6,182 nucleotides of DNA, from assembly GCA_002291855.1 (NCBI GenBank), contig DBAW01000089.1:1-6182 (forward strand). The letters run 5' to 3'. This DNA comes from Sphingomonas sp. UBA1000. GTDB lineage: Bacteria > Pseudomonadota > Alphaproteobacteria > Sphingomonadales > Sphingomonadaceae. The notes below the pieces were generated by a model that made no database searches, was not told the origin of the DNA, and saw nothing but the letters and a program-made list of their open reading frames with translations. Of this stretch, positions 1 through 5,927 are shown in pieces. Numbering within the stretch: position 1 is the stretch's first letter; every line of letters starts with the position of its first letter. The position numbers and the translations under genes were made by a program.

Positions 1-155
1 CGCTGCGCGCCGAAACCGCGGTGGCCGAGCTGCGCGCCAGCGGATCGCGCCCCGATGCCGGGATCGTGACCTTCGAGCACCGGATGTTCAACCAGCGCGA
101 CCAGCTGGTCTGCCGCTGCCTGCGGATGGCGCTGGTCCGGCGGCGGCCGGCATGA
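1..155 (+). CDS. MaoC-family (hot-dog fold) acyl-CoA hydratase, C-terminal fragment
   Basis: This is the 3' end of a gene that begins before the window. The first whole codon is at 3 and the TGA stop is at 153-155, leaving 50 residues. The visible end includes VTFEHRMFNQRDQLVCRC, which I recognise as the closing beta-strand region of MaoC-like (R)-specific enoyl-CoA hydratases, including mesaconyl-CoA, itaconyl-CoA and methylglutaconyl-CoA hydratase-type members. The catalytic Asp/His of the hot-dog fold would lie upstream and cannot be seen. The stop overlaps the start of the next gene in an ATGA junction, so the two are almost certainly co-translated. Paired with a CitE lyase and the leucine genes downstream, it probably hydrates a branched unsaturated acyl-CoA that the lyase then cleaves. 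Family call fairly sure; substrate inferred from context only. Confidence 0.72.
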   Translation, partial: LRAETAVAELRASGSRPDAGIVTFEHRMFNQRDQLVCRCLRMALVRRRPA

Positions 156-985
156 GGAGCTGGCTGTTCGTACCGGGCGACCGGCCGGAGCGGATGGACA
201 AGGCGCTGGGCCTTGGCGCGGATGCGCTGATCCTCGACCTTGAGGATTCGGTCGCCCCCGATGCCCGGCCGGAAGCGCGGGCGGCGATTGCCGCGTTCCT
301 TGGCCGTGCGGGCAGGGACGGGCCGCGCCTGTTCGTGCGCGTCAATCCGCTCGCCACCGCCGATCATGCGGCCGATCTTGCCGCCGTGCTGCCGGCCCGG
401 CCCGACGGGCTGGTGCTGCCCAAGGCCGAAGGGGCGGCGAGCATTGCCGCGCTGGCCGCCGCCGCGCCCGGCCTGCCGATCCTGCCGATCGCGACCGAAA
501 CGCCGCGCGCGCTGTTCCGGCTGGGCGAATATGAACAGGTGGCGGGCGATCTGGCCGGCGTCACCTGGGGTGCCGAAGATCTGCCCGCCGCCATCGGCGC
601 GGTGTCGGCGCGCGAGGCCGATGGCAGCTATACGCCGCCTTATGAGGTTGCGCGCGCGCTGACCCTGTTCGCCGCCGCCGCCGCCGGGGTCGCGCCGGTC
701 GAGACCGTCTATCCCGACATCCGCGATCTGGAGGGGCTCGCCGCCTACGCCGGCCGCGCCGCGCGCGACGGGTTTCAGGGCATGATGGCGATCCATCCCG
801 CCCAGATCGCTGTGATCAACGCCGCCTTTACCCCGAGTGCCGAGGCCATCGCCCATGCGCGGGCGGTGATCGAGGCCTTTGCCGCCAATCCCGGTGCCGG
901 CGTCCTCAAGGTCGGCGGCAAGATGGTTGACGCGCCGCACGTGAAACAGGCACGGCGGCTGCTGGAGAGAGCAGGAACACGATAA
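152..985 (+). CDS. CitE-like CoA-ester lyase (HpcH/HpaI aldolase superfamily)
   Basis: The 277-residue protein has the normal length for single-chain CitE-like lyases, which cleave or form beta-hydroxyacyl-CoA esters such as citramalyl-CoA, malyl-CoA or HMG-CoA in a Mg2+-dependent TIM barrel. Visible motifs, in order: MRSWLFVPGD at the N-terminus, LDLEDSV at 28-34, the FVRVN arginine (R64) of the CoA/substrate site, LVLPK at 87-91, ATETPRAL with E116 (likely metal ligand), WGAEDL at 139-144 with D143 (likely second metal ligand), and MAIHPAQI at 212-219. The C-terminal lid ends in GGKMVDAPHVKQA. It is complete. The ATG overlaps the upstream MaoC stop by 4 nt and has no good Shine-Dalgarno, pointing to translational coupling; the TAA abuts the liuA ATG. 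The operon suggests action on leucine- or itaconate-derived HMG-CoA/citramalyl-CoA, as described for mycobacterial Rv2498c. Citrate lyase beta itself is unlikely, because no citD or citF is adjacent. Confidence 0.88.
   Translation: MRSWLFVPGDRPERMDKALGLGADALILDLEDSVAPDARPEARAAIAAFLGRAGRDGPRLFVRVNPLATADHAADLAAVLPARPDGLVLPKAEGAASIAALAAAAPGLPILPIATETPRALFRLGEYEQVAGDLAGVTWGAEDLPAAIGAVSAREADGSYTPPYEVARALTLFAAAAAGVAPVETVYPDIRDLEGLAAYAGRAARDGFQGMMAIHPAQIAVINAAFTPSAEAIAHARAVIEAFAANPGAGVLKVGGKMVDAPHVKQARRLLERAGTR
973..976 (+). promoter_or_regulatory. Ribosome binding site of liuA inside the lyase gene
   Basis: AGGA lies 9 nt before the ATG at 986, within the last codons of the CitE-like gene. The lyase TAA (983-985) touches the liuA ATG with no gap, so this site fixes the liuA start and indicates one transcript. 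Confidence 0.6.
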
Positions 986-2155
986 ATGACTGTCGCAACG
1001 CCCGAGTTTGATTTCGCGCTTGGCGAAAATGCCGAGATGATCCGTGAGACGACGCGCCGGTTCGCCGACGAACGCATCGCGCCGCTTGCTGCCCGCATCG
1101 ATGCCGAGGACTGGTTCCCCCGCGACGAGCTGTGGCCGGCGATGGGCGCGCTTGGCCTGCACGGCATCACCGTGGCCGAGGCCGATGGCGGGCTGGGGCT
1201 GGGCTATCTGGAACATGTGATCGCCTGTGAGGAAATCGCGCGCGCTTCGGGTTCGATCGGCCTGTCTTATGGCGCCCATTCCAATCTGTGCGTCAACCAG
1301 ATCGCCCGCTGGGGCAATGCCGAGCAGAAGGCCAAATATCTGCCCAAGCTGATTTCGGGCGAGCATGTCGGCAGCCTTGCCATGTCCGAGGCGGGTGCCG
1401 GGTCCGACGTCGTGTCGATGAAGCTCCGTGCCGAGCGGGTGCAGGGCGGCTGGGTGCTCAACGGCACCAAATTCTGGATCACCAACTCGGCCTATGCCGA
1501 CACGCTGGTCGTCTATGCCAAGACCGCGCCCGAAGCCGGGTCGCGCGGCATCACCACCTTCCTGATCGAAAAGGACATGCCCGGTTTCAGCATCGGGCAG
1601 AAGATCGACAAGATGGGGATGCGCGGCTCGCCGACCGCAGAGCTGGTGTTCACCGACTGCGAGGTGCCCGAGGAAAATGTGATGGGCCCGGAAAATGGCG
1701 GCGTCGGCGTGCTGATGTCGGGGCTGGATTATGAGCGCGCGGTGCTTGCCGGCATCCAGCTGGGCATCATGCAGGCCTGTCTCGACACGGTCATCCCCTA
1801 TGTCCGCGAACGCCAGCAATTCGGCAAGCCGATCGGCGCGTTCCAGCTTATCCAGGCCAAGGTTGCCGACATGTATGTCGCGCTCAACTCGGCGCGCGCC
1901 TATGTCTATGCGGTCGCGCGCGCCTGCGATGCCGGGCGCACGACGCGCTTCGATGCGGCGGGGGCGATCCTGCTGGCGTCCGAAAACGCCTTCCGCGTCG
2001 CCGGCGAGGCGGTGCAGGCGCTGGGCGGGGCGGGCTATACGCGCGACTGGCCGGTCGAACGCTTCCTGCGCGATGCCAAGCTGCTCGATATCGGCGCGGG
2101 CACCAACGAGATCCGGCGGATGCTGATCGGGCGCGAGCTGATCGGCGCAGCCTGA
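986..2155 (+). CDS. liuA: Isovaleryl-CoA dehydrogenase
   Basis: This 389-residue acyl-CoA dehydrogenase is a soluble FAD enzyme that oxidises isovaleryl-CoA to 3-methylcrotonyl-CoA in leucine breakdown, passing electrons to electron-transfer flavoprotein. Domain order is standard: an N-terminal alpha domain (about 12-125), a middle beta domain with AMSEAGAGSD (132-141) and WITNS (164-168) at the FAD/substrate site, and a C-terminal alpha domain with RERQQFGKPIGAFQ (274-287) and QALGGAGYTRDWPVER (344-359). Subfamily evidence is the catalytic base. A Glu is present in GLDYER (E250), where isovaleryl-CoA dehydrogenases carry it. The position used by medium-chain enzymes holds Ala (A371, in IGAGTNEIRR). 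The start has AGGA 9 nt upstream and no gap to the preceding lyase. Placement just before both methylcrotonyl-CoA carboxylase subunits confirms the role. Confidence 0.95.
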   Translation: MTVATPEFDFALGENAEMIRETTRRFADERIAPLAARIDAEDWFPRDELWPAMGALGLHGITVAEADGGLGLGYLEHVIACEEIARASGSIGLSYGAHSNLCVNQIARWGNAEQKAKYLPKLISGEHVGSLAMSEAGAGSDVVSMKLRAERVQGGWVLNGTKFWITNSAYADTLVVYAKTAPEAGSRGITTFLIEKDMPGFSIGQKIDKMGMRGSPTAELVFTDCEVPEENVMGPENGGVGVLMSGLDYERAVLAGIQLGIMQACLDTVIPYVRERQQFGKPIGAFQLIQAKVADMYVALNSARAYVYAVARACDAGRTTRFDAAGAILLASENAFRVAGEAVQALGGAGYTRDWPVERFLRDAKLLDIGAGTNEIRRMLIGRELIGAA

Positions 2156-2162
2156 AGCGCCA

Positions 2163-2204
2163 CAGGCGGCAGATACTTCAGGCGGCGGATATTTCAGGTG
2201 GCGG
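2163..2204 (+). repeat. 16-bp imperfect tandem repeat after liuA
   Basis: Two adjacent 16-bp units, CAGGCGGCAGATACTT (2163-2178) and CAGGCGGCGGATATTT (2179-2194), match at 14 of 16 positions. A third partial unit (CAGGTGGCGG, 2195-2204) continues the pattern at 9 of 10 positions. It begins 8 nt after the liuA stop and runs into the 5' arm of the hairpin at 2198-2233. It may be a slippage duplication or a protein-binding array; there is nothing to name a binder. Confidence 0.6.
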
Positions 2205-2233
2205 GGCGGGGCGTGGTCCGGCCCCGCCGCCAC
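2198..2233 (+). promoter_or_regulatory. Large GC hairpin between liuA and liuB
   Basis: The 5' arm GTGGCGG (2198-2204) plus CGGGGC (2207-2212), with GG bulged at 2205-2206, pairs fully with GCCCCG (2221-2226) and CCGCCAC (2227-2233). That is 13 base pairs, 12 of them G-C, around an 8-nt loop. No T-run follows, so it is not a canonical intrinsic terminator. It could be a partial terminator, an mRNA-stabilising element protecting the upstream message, or a processing site that sets different levels for the two halves of the operon. Confidence 0.5.
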
Positions 2234-2295
2234 GACACAGGGCGATGGTGATGATGGCAGCAGGCGGCCCCTTCCGGGCGGGCAATTTGAGCATT

Positions 2296-2312
2296 GCGGG
2301 CGGCGTGCCCGC
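2296..2312 (+). promoter_or_regulatory. Hairpin just upstream of liuB
   Basis: GCGGGC (2296-2301) pairs perfectly with GCCCGC (2307-2312) around loop GGCGT, ending 6 nt before the liuB ribosome binding site. A weaker stem GCAAT/ATTGC (2282-2286 with 2293-2297) shares two bases with it, so the two are mutually exclusive. The position would suit control of liuB translation, but this is structure by eye only. Confidence 0.35.
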
Positions 2313-2318
2313 GACGGC

Positions 2319-2323
2319 AGGGG
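2319..2323 (+). promoter_or_regulatory. Ribosome binding site of liuB
   Basis: AGGGG lies 10 nt before the ATG at 2334. It supports this start, which gives the expected N-terminal length for the carboxyltransferase subunit. Confidence 0.5.
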
Positions 2324-2333
2324 CAAAGCGGCG

Positions 2334-3935
2334 ATGAGCGCGCCCGTTCTGCAGACCGCCATCCAGCCCGACAGCCCGGCCGTGCAGGCGCGGGCGGCGC
2401 ACAACCGCGCTTTGGCTGAGGCGCTGGCCGCGCGCGTCGGCGAGGCCGCGCTGGGCGGGCCGGCACCGGCGCGCGACCGCCATGTCGCGCGCGGCAAGCT
2501 GCTGCCGCGCGAACGGGTCGAACGGCTGCTCGATCCGGGATCGCCATTTCTGGAAATCGGCCAGCTGGCCGCCGATGGCGTCTATGGCGAGGATGTGCCG
2601 GGTGCCGGGCTGATCGCGGGCATTGGCCGCGTGTCCGACCGGCAGGTGATGATCGTGTGCAACGACGCCACCGTCAAAGGCGGCACCTATTATCCGCTGA
2701 CCGTCAAAAAGCATCTGCGCGCGCAGGAAATCGCCCGGCAGAACCGGCTGCCCTGCATCTATCTGGTCGATTCGGGCGGGGCCAATCTGCCGCATCAGGC
2801 CGAGGTGTTTCCCGACCGCGATCATTTCGGCCGCATCTTCTTCAATCAGGCCAATATGTCGGCCGAGGGGATTGCCCAGATCGCCTGCGTGATGGGCAGC
2901 TGCACGGCGGGCGGTGCCTATGTTCCCGCCATGTCGGACGAGACGGTGATCGTCCGCAATCAGGGCACGATCTTTCTGGGTGGCCCGCCGCTGGTCAAGG
3001 CGGCGACCGGCGAGGTGATTTCGGCCGAGGATCTGGGCGGCGGCGACCTGCATGGCCGCCGGTCGGGCGTGGTCGATCATGTCGCGGAAAATGACGATCA
3101 TGCGCTCACCATCGTGCGCGACATCGTGGCGACGCTGCCGCCGCCCGCCGGGGCGGCGGTCAATCGCCGCGCGCCGCGCCCGCCGGTGCATGATCCGGCC
3201 GGGCTTTACGGCGTCATCCCCGAAGATGTGCGCGCGCCCTATGACGTGCATGAGGTGATCGCCCGCATCGTCGACGGGTCCGAGTTTCACGCCTTCAAGC
3301 CGCTTTACGGCACCACTTTGGTGTGCGGGTTCGCGCATATCTGGGGGATGCCGGTGGCGATCCTCGCCAATAACGGGATCCTGTTCTCCGAAAGCGCGGT
3401 CAAGGGCGCGCATTTCATCGAACTGGCATGCCAGCGCCGGGTGCCGCTGCTGTTCCTGCAGAACATTTCCGGCTTCATGGTCGGCGGCAAATATGAGGCC
3501 GAAGGCATTGCCAAACATGGCGCAAAGCTCGTCACCGCCGTTGCCACGGCGAACGTGCCCAAGTTGACCGTGCTGATCGGCGGCAGCTTCGGGGCGGGCA
3601 ATTACGGCATGTGCGGCCGCGCCTATTCGCCGCGTTTCCTGTTCAGCTGGCCCAATGCGCGGATCAGCGTGATGGGCGGCGAACAGGCGGCAAGCGTGCT
3701 GGCGACCGTCCACCGCGATGCCGAACGCTGGACGCCCGAGGAGGCCGAGGCGTTCAAGGCCCCGATCCGCCAGAAATATGAGGATGAGGGCAATCCCTAT
3801 TACGCCACCGCGCGGCTGTGGGACGATGGGGTGATCGACCCGGCCCAGACGCGCGACGTGCTGGGGCTGGCACTTGCCGCCAGCCTGAATGCGCCGGTCG
3901 ACGACACGCCGCGCTTCGGCGTGTTCCGCATGTGA
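2334..3935 (+). CDS. liuB: Methylcrotonyl-CoA carboxylase, carboxyltransferase (beta) subunit
   Basis: This 533-residue protein moves the carboxyl group from carboxybiotin on LiuD to 3-methylcrotonyl-CoA, giving 3-methylglutaconyl-CoA in leucine catabolism. Its length is as expected for the family (about 535). The N-terminal crotonase-like domain has NDATVKGGTYYPLTVKKHL (110-128), typical of methylcrotonyl- rather than propionyl-CoA carboxylase, and the oxyanion-hole loop GSCTAGGAYVPAMSDE (188-203). The C-terminal domain has LANNGILF (344-351), LQNISGFMVG (375-384) and a second oxyanion loop, GGSFGAGNYGMCGRAY (416-431). It ends in DTPRFGVFRM, a familiar terminus of this subunit. ATG 2334 is preceded by AGGGG at 10 nt. 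It is followed 84 nt on by its partner subunit, with no hydratase gene between them, unlike the Pseudomonas liuABCDE order. I see no frameshift or missing motif. Confidence 0.95.
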   Translation: MSAPVLQTAIQPDSPAVQARAAHNRALAEALAARVGEAALGGPAPARDRHVARGKLLPRERVERLLDPGSPFLEIGQLAADGVYGEDVPGAGLIAGIGRVSDRQVMIVCNDATVKGGTYYPLTVKKHLRAQEIARQNRLPCIYLVDSGGANLPHQAEVFPDRDHFGRIFFNQANMSAEGIAQIACVMGSCTAGGAYVPAMSDETVIVRNQGTIFLGGPPLVKAATGEVISAEDLGGGDLHGRRSGVVDHVAENDDHALTIVRDIVATLPPPAGAAVNRRAPRPPVHDPAGLYGVIPEDVRAPYDVHEVIARIVDGSEFHAFKPLYGTTLVCGFAHIWGMPVAILANNGILFSESAVKGAHFIELACQRRVPLLFLQNISGFMVGGKYEAEGIAKHGAKLVTAVATANVPKLTVLIGGSFGAGNYGMCGRAYSPRFLFSWPNARISVMGGEQAASVLATVHRDAERWTPEEAEAFKAPIRQKYEDEGNPYYATARLWDDGVIDPAQTRDVLGLALAASLNAPVDDTPRFGVFRM

Positions 3936-3972
3936 CCTGCCCGGGTTTTTGAGTTGCCGCATGTTGCGGGCC

Positions 3973-3992
3973 GCCGGGCGATGACGCCCGGC
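3973..3992 (+). promoter_or_regulatory. Perfect 8-bp GC hairpin between liuB and liuD
   Basis: GCCGGGCG (3973-3980) pairs without mismatch to CGCCCGGC (3985-3992) around the tetraloop ATGA, ending 27 nt before the liuD ATG. A smaller stem CCGCA/TGCGG (3957-3961 with 3965-3969) lies just upstream. No T-run follows, so it is not a standard terminator. An mRNA stability or processing element, or a dyad bound by a regulator, would fit. An in-frame ATG at 3981 sits inside the loop. Confidence 0.5.
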
Positions 3993-4006
3993 ACCGGACA
4001 TGCTCT

Positions 4007-4011
4007 GAGGA
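4007..4011 (+). promoter_or_regulatory. Ribosome binding site that decides the liuD start
   Basis: GAGGA lies 8 nt before ATG 4020. The reading frame stays open upstream to a TTG at 3954 and an ATG at 3981, but neither has a comparable site. The extension would also pass through the hairpin and adds residues unlike the family, so 4020 is preferred. Confidence 0.7.
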
Positions 4012-4019
4012 CCGACGAG

Positions 4020-5876
4020 ATGATCCCTTCGCTTCTGATCGCCAATCGCGGCGAGATTGCCTGCCGCATCATCCGCACCGCGCGGCAGCTGGGCGTGCGC
4101 ACCATCGCCGTCTATTCGGACGCCGATGCCGGGGCGCTGCATGTGCGCGAGGCCGATGAGGCCGTGCATATCGGCCCGTCGCCCGCGCGCGAGAGCTATT
4201 TGCTGGGCGACCGGATCATCGCCGCCGCGCGCGCGACCGGCGCGGCCGCCATCCATCCGGGCTATGGCTTTCTGTCGGAAAATGCCGATTTCGCGCAGGC
4301 GGTGATCGATGCCGGGCTGATCTGGGTGGGGCCGAAGCCGCACGCGATCCGCGCCATGGGGCTGAAGGATGCGGCGAAAAAGCTGATGGCCGAAGCCGGC
4401 GTGCCCGTCACCCCCGGCTATCTGGGCGAGGACCAGTCGCCCGACCGGCTGGCGGCGGAGGCGGCGGCGATCGGTTGGCCGGTGCTGATCAAGGCGGTGG
4501 CCGGCGGCGGCGGCAAGGGGATGCGCCGCGTCGACAGCGCGGCCGAGTTTGCCGACGCGCTGGCCAGCTGCAAGCGCGAGGCGGCGGCAAGCTTTGGCGA
4601 CGACCGGGTGCTGATCGAGAAATACATCCTCGCCCCCCGGCATATCGAGGTGCAGGTGTTCGGCGACAGCCATGGCGGCGTCGTCCATCTGTTCGAGCGC
4701 GACTGTTCGCTGCAGCGCCGCCACCAGAAGGTCATCGAGGAAGCGCCCGCGCCGGGCATGGACGCGGCCACGCGCGAGGCCGTGTGCGCCGCCGCCGTCC
4801 GCGCCGCCCGCGCGGTCGATTATGAGGGCGCCGGGACGATCGAGTTCATCGCCGACGCCTCCGAAGGGCTGCGCGCCGACCGCATCTGGTTCATGGAAAT
4901 GAACACCAGGCTTCAGGTCGAGCATCCGGTGACCGAGGAGATTACCGGCGTCGATCTGGTCGAATGGCAGCTGCGTGTCGCGGCGGGCGAGCCTTTGCCG
5001 CTTGGGCAGGACGAGCTGTCGATCAATGGCTGGGCGATGGAAGCGCGGCTTTATGCCGAGGATCCGGCCAAGGGGTTCCTGCCGTCGATCGGCCGGCTGG
5101 AGGCGTTCGAGCTGGGCGACGATGTCCGCATCGACACCGGCGTCGAGGAAGGCGGCGAGGTCACGCCCTTTTACGATCCGATGATCGCCAAGCTGATCGC
5201 CTGGGGCGAGGACCGCGAGGCGGCGCGCGTCGCGCTGGCCGAGGCGCTGACCGACACCGTGGTCTGGCCGGTCCGCGCCAATGCCGGGTTTCTGGTCAAG
5301 GCGCTCGCCCATCCCGATTTCGTCGCCGGGACGCTCGACACCGGGCTGATCGCGCGCGCGGGCGAGGCGCTGATGCTTGATGCGCTGCCCTCGGGCGACG
5401 CGCTGGCCGAGGCGGCGGCGATGTTTTCGGCCCGGCCGCTTGCGGGCTTCCGGCTCAACCGCGCGCCGGAGCGGCGGGTCGCCCTGTCGGTCGATGGCGC
5501 GCTCCAGCTGGTCGAGGCCGAGGGCGCACCGGGCGGCTCCGGCCCGCTTGATGCCGCCGGACCCGATCGCGAGGTGCTGGTGCTGAGCGAGGCCGGGCAG
5601 AGCTGGGCGGTCGCGCCCTGGCGCGCGGCGGGCGGCGCGGGCGGCGGCGGTGGCGACGGGGCGATCCTGTCACCGATGCCGGGCCGCATCATCGCCGTCG
5701 ACGTGGCCGAAGGCGCGCGCGTCGCCAAGGGGGACAAGCTCGTCACGCTCGAGGCGATGAAGATGGAGCATACGCTGACCGCCCCGTTCGATGGCCATGT
5801 CGCCGAACTGCGCGCCGAGGCGGGGGCGCAGGTGAGCGAGGGGACGCTGCTCGTCCGGGTCGAGGCCGAAGGGTGA
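4020..5876 (+). CDS. liuD: Methylcrotonyl-CoA carboxylase, biotin carboxylase/biotin carrier (alpha) subunit
   Basis: This 618-residue subunit carboxylates its own biotin with ATP and bicarbonate, then hands it to LiuB in the alpha6-beta6 type complex. Domains: biotin carboxylase N-terminal fold (LLIANRGEIACRI, 5-17; HPGYGFLSEN, 79-88); ATP-grasp with Gly-rich loop KAVAGGGGKGMR (158-169), RDCSLQRRHQKVIEEAP (227-243) and catalytic EMNTRLQVEHPVTE (293-306, R297); BC C-terminal part (EARLYAEDP, 341-349; PFYDPMIAKL, 383-392); a compact linker/BT region (about 445-535); a Gly-rich hinge (537-547); and a biotinyl domain (about 548-616) with EAMKMEH, where K581 is the biotin site. It is somewhat shorter than the roughly 655 residues I recall for Pseudomonas LiuD, the difference lying mostly in the region before the carrier domain. 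Propionyl- or geranyl-CoA carboxylase alpha subunits are alternatives from sequence alone, but the liuA-liuB context argues for methylcrotonyl-CoA. Confidence 0.93.
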   Translation: MIPSLLIANRGEIACRIIRTARQLGVRTIAVYSDADAGALHVREADEAVHIGPSPARESYLLGDRIIAAARATGAAAIHPGYGFLSENADFAQAVIDAGLIWVGPKPHAIRAMGLKDAAKKLMAEAGVPVTPGYLGEDQSPDRLAAEAAAIGWPVLIKAVAGGGGKGMRRVDSAAEFADALASCKREAAASFGDDRVLIEKYILAPRHIEVQVFGDSHGGVVHLFERDCSLQRRHQKVIEEAPAPGMDAATREAVCAAAVRAARAVDYEGAGTIEFIADASEGLRADRIWFMEMNTRLQVEHPVTEEITGVDLVEWQLRVAAGEPLPLGQDELSINGWAMEARLYAEDPAKGFLPSIGRLEAFELGDDVRIDTGVEEGGEVTPFYDPMIAKLIAWGEDREAARVALAEALTDTVVWPVRANAGFLVKALAHPDFVAGTLDTGLIARAGEALMLDALPSGDALAEAAAMFSARPLAGFRLNRAPERRVALSVDGALQLVEAEGAPGGSGPLDAAGPDREVLVLSEAGQSWAVAPWRAAGGAGGGGGDGAILSPMPGRIIAVDVAEGARVAKGDKLVTLEAMKMEHTLTAPFDGHVAELRAEAGAQVSEGTLLVRVEAEG

Positions 5877-5915
5877 TTCCGAGCTGCTGATTCCGGTCCG
5901 CTGACGCCGGCCTGT
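5874..5915 (+). repeat. Degenerate 14-bp tandem repeat starting at the liuD stop
   Basis: Three consecutive 14-nt units each begin with TGA: TGATTCCGAGCTGC (5874-5887), TGATTCCGGTCCGC (5888-5901) and TGACGCCGGCCTGT (5902-5915). Units 1 and 2 agree at 11 of 14 positions and units 2 and 3 at 9 of 14. The first TGA is the liuD stop. Because the period is not a multiple of three, the TGAs fall in all three frames. The third unit is weak and may be chance. Confidence 0.4.
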
Positions 5916-5926
5916 TAAAGGCCGCG
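5905..5926. terminator. Candidate convergent terminator hairpin
   Basis: In the 51-nt gap between convergent genes, CGGCCT (5908-5913) pairs perfectly with AGGCCG (5919-5924) around loop GTTAA. Two more G-C pairs can form if C5907 is bulged. It sits where a shared terminator is expected. Neither side has a T-run, so intrinsic termination would be weak and factor-dependent termination is possible. Confidence 0.35.
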
Positions 5927-5927
5927 C

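Larger units (their letters stand above)
2251..2337 (+). other. Possible 28-codon leader ORF coupled to liuB
   Basis: An open frame from ATG at 2251 (further in-frame ATGs at 2245 and 2254) runs to a TGA at 2335-2337 that overlaps the liuB ATG in an ATGA junction. AGGG at 2239-2242 lies 8 nt before the 2251 ATG, a suitable Shine-Dalgarno distance. The peptide begins MMAAGGPFRAGN and ends AGAKRR. It has a single Leu codon, so it is not a classical leucine attenuator peptide. It may serve only to bring ribosomes to liuB. In GC-rich DNA a frame this short can arise by chance, so confidence is low. Confidence 0.22.

Noticed and set aside
775..1170. Minus-strand 131-codon frame across the lyase/liuA junction
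   Set aside because: It is a shadow frame in GC-rich DNA, antisense to two well-supported genes, with no family motif.
2287..2330. Possible sigma-70 type promoter before liuB beginning with TTGAGC at 2287
   Set aside because: No plausible A/T-rich -10 element lies at the right distance; the following sequence is nearly all G and C.
3904..3950. Terminator made of the ACACGCCG/CGGCGTGT stem (3904-3924) and the T5 run at 3946-3950
   Set aside because: The stem lies inside the conserved last codons of liuB and the T-run is about 21 nt beyond it, too far for an intrinsic terminator. The partner gene liuD follows directly.
3954..4019. Longer liuD reading frame starting at TTG 3954 or ATG 3981
   Set aside because: The added residues do not resemble the family N-terminus, the region contains a strong hairpin, and only ATG 4020 has a good ribosome binding site (GAGGA at 8 nt).
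2178..5312. A 1044-codon open reading frame on the - strand
   Set aside because: It lies codon-in-register antisense to liuB and liuD, both recognised from full sets of family motifs. Its openness follows from the absence of TTA, CTA and TCA codons in the sense genes, and its translation shows no recognisable domain and a biased Arg/Ala/Gly/Asp/His composition.
5171..5746. Minus-strand 191-codon frame antisense to the 3' part of liuD
   Set aside because: It overlaps the conserved biotin carboxylase C-terminal and carrier domain coding sequence, is low-complexity Ser/Ala/Pro-rich, and has no recognisable domain.
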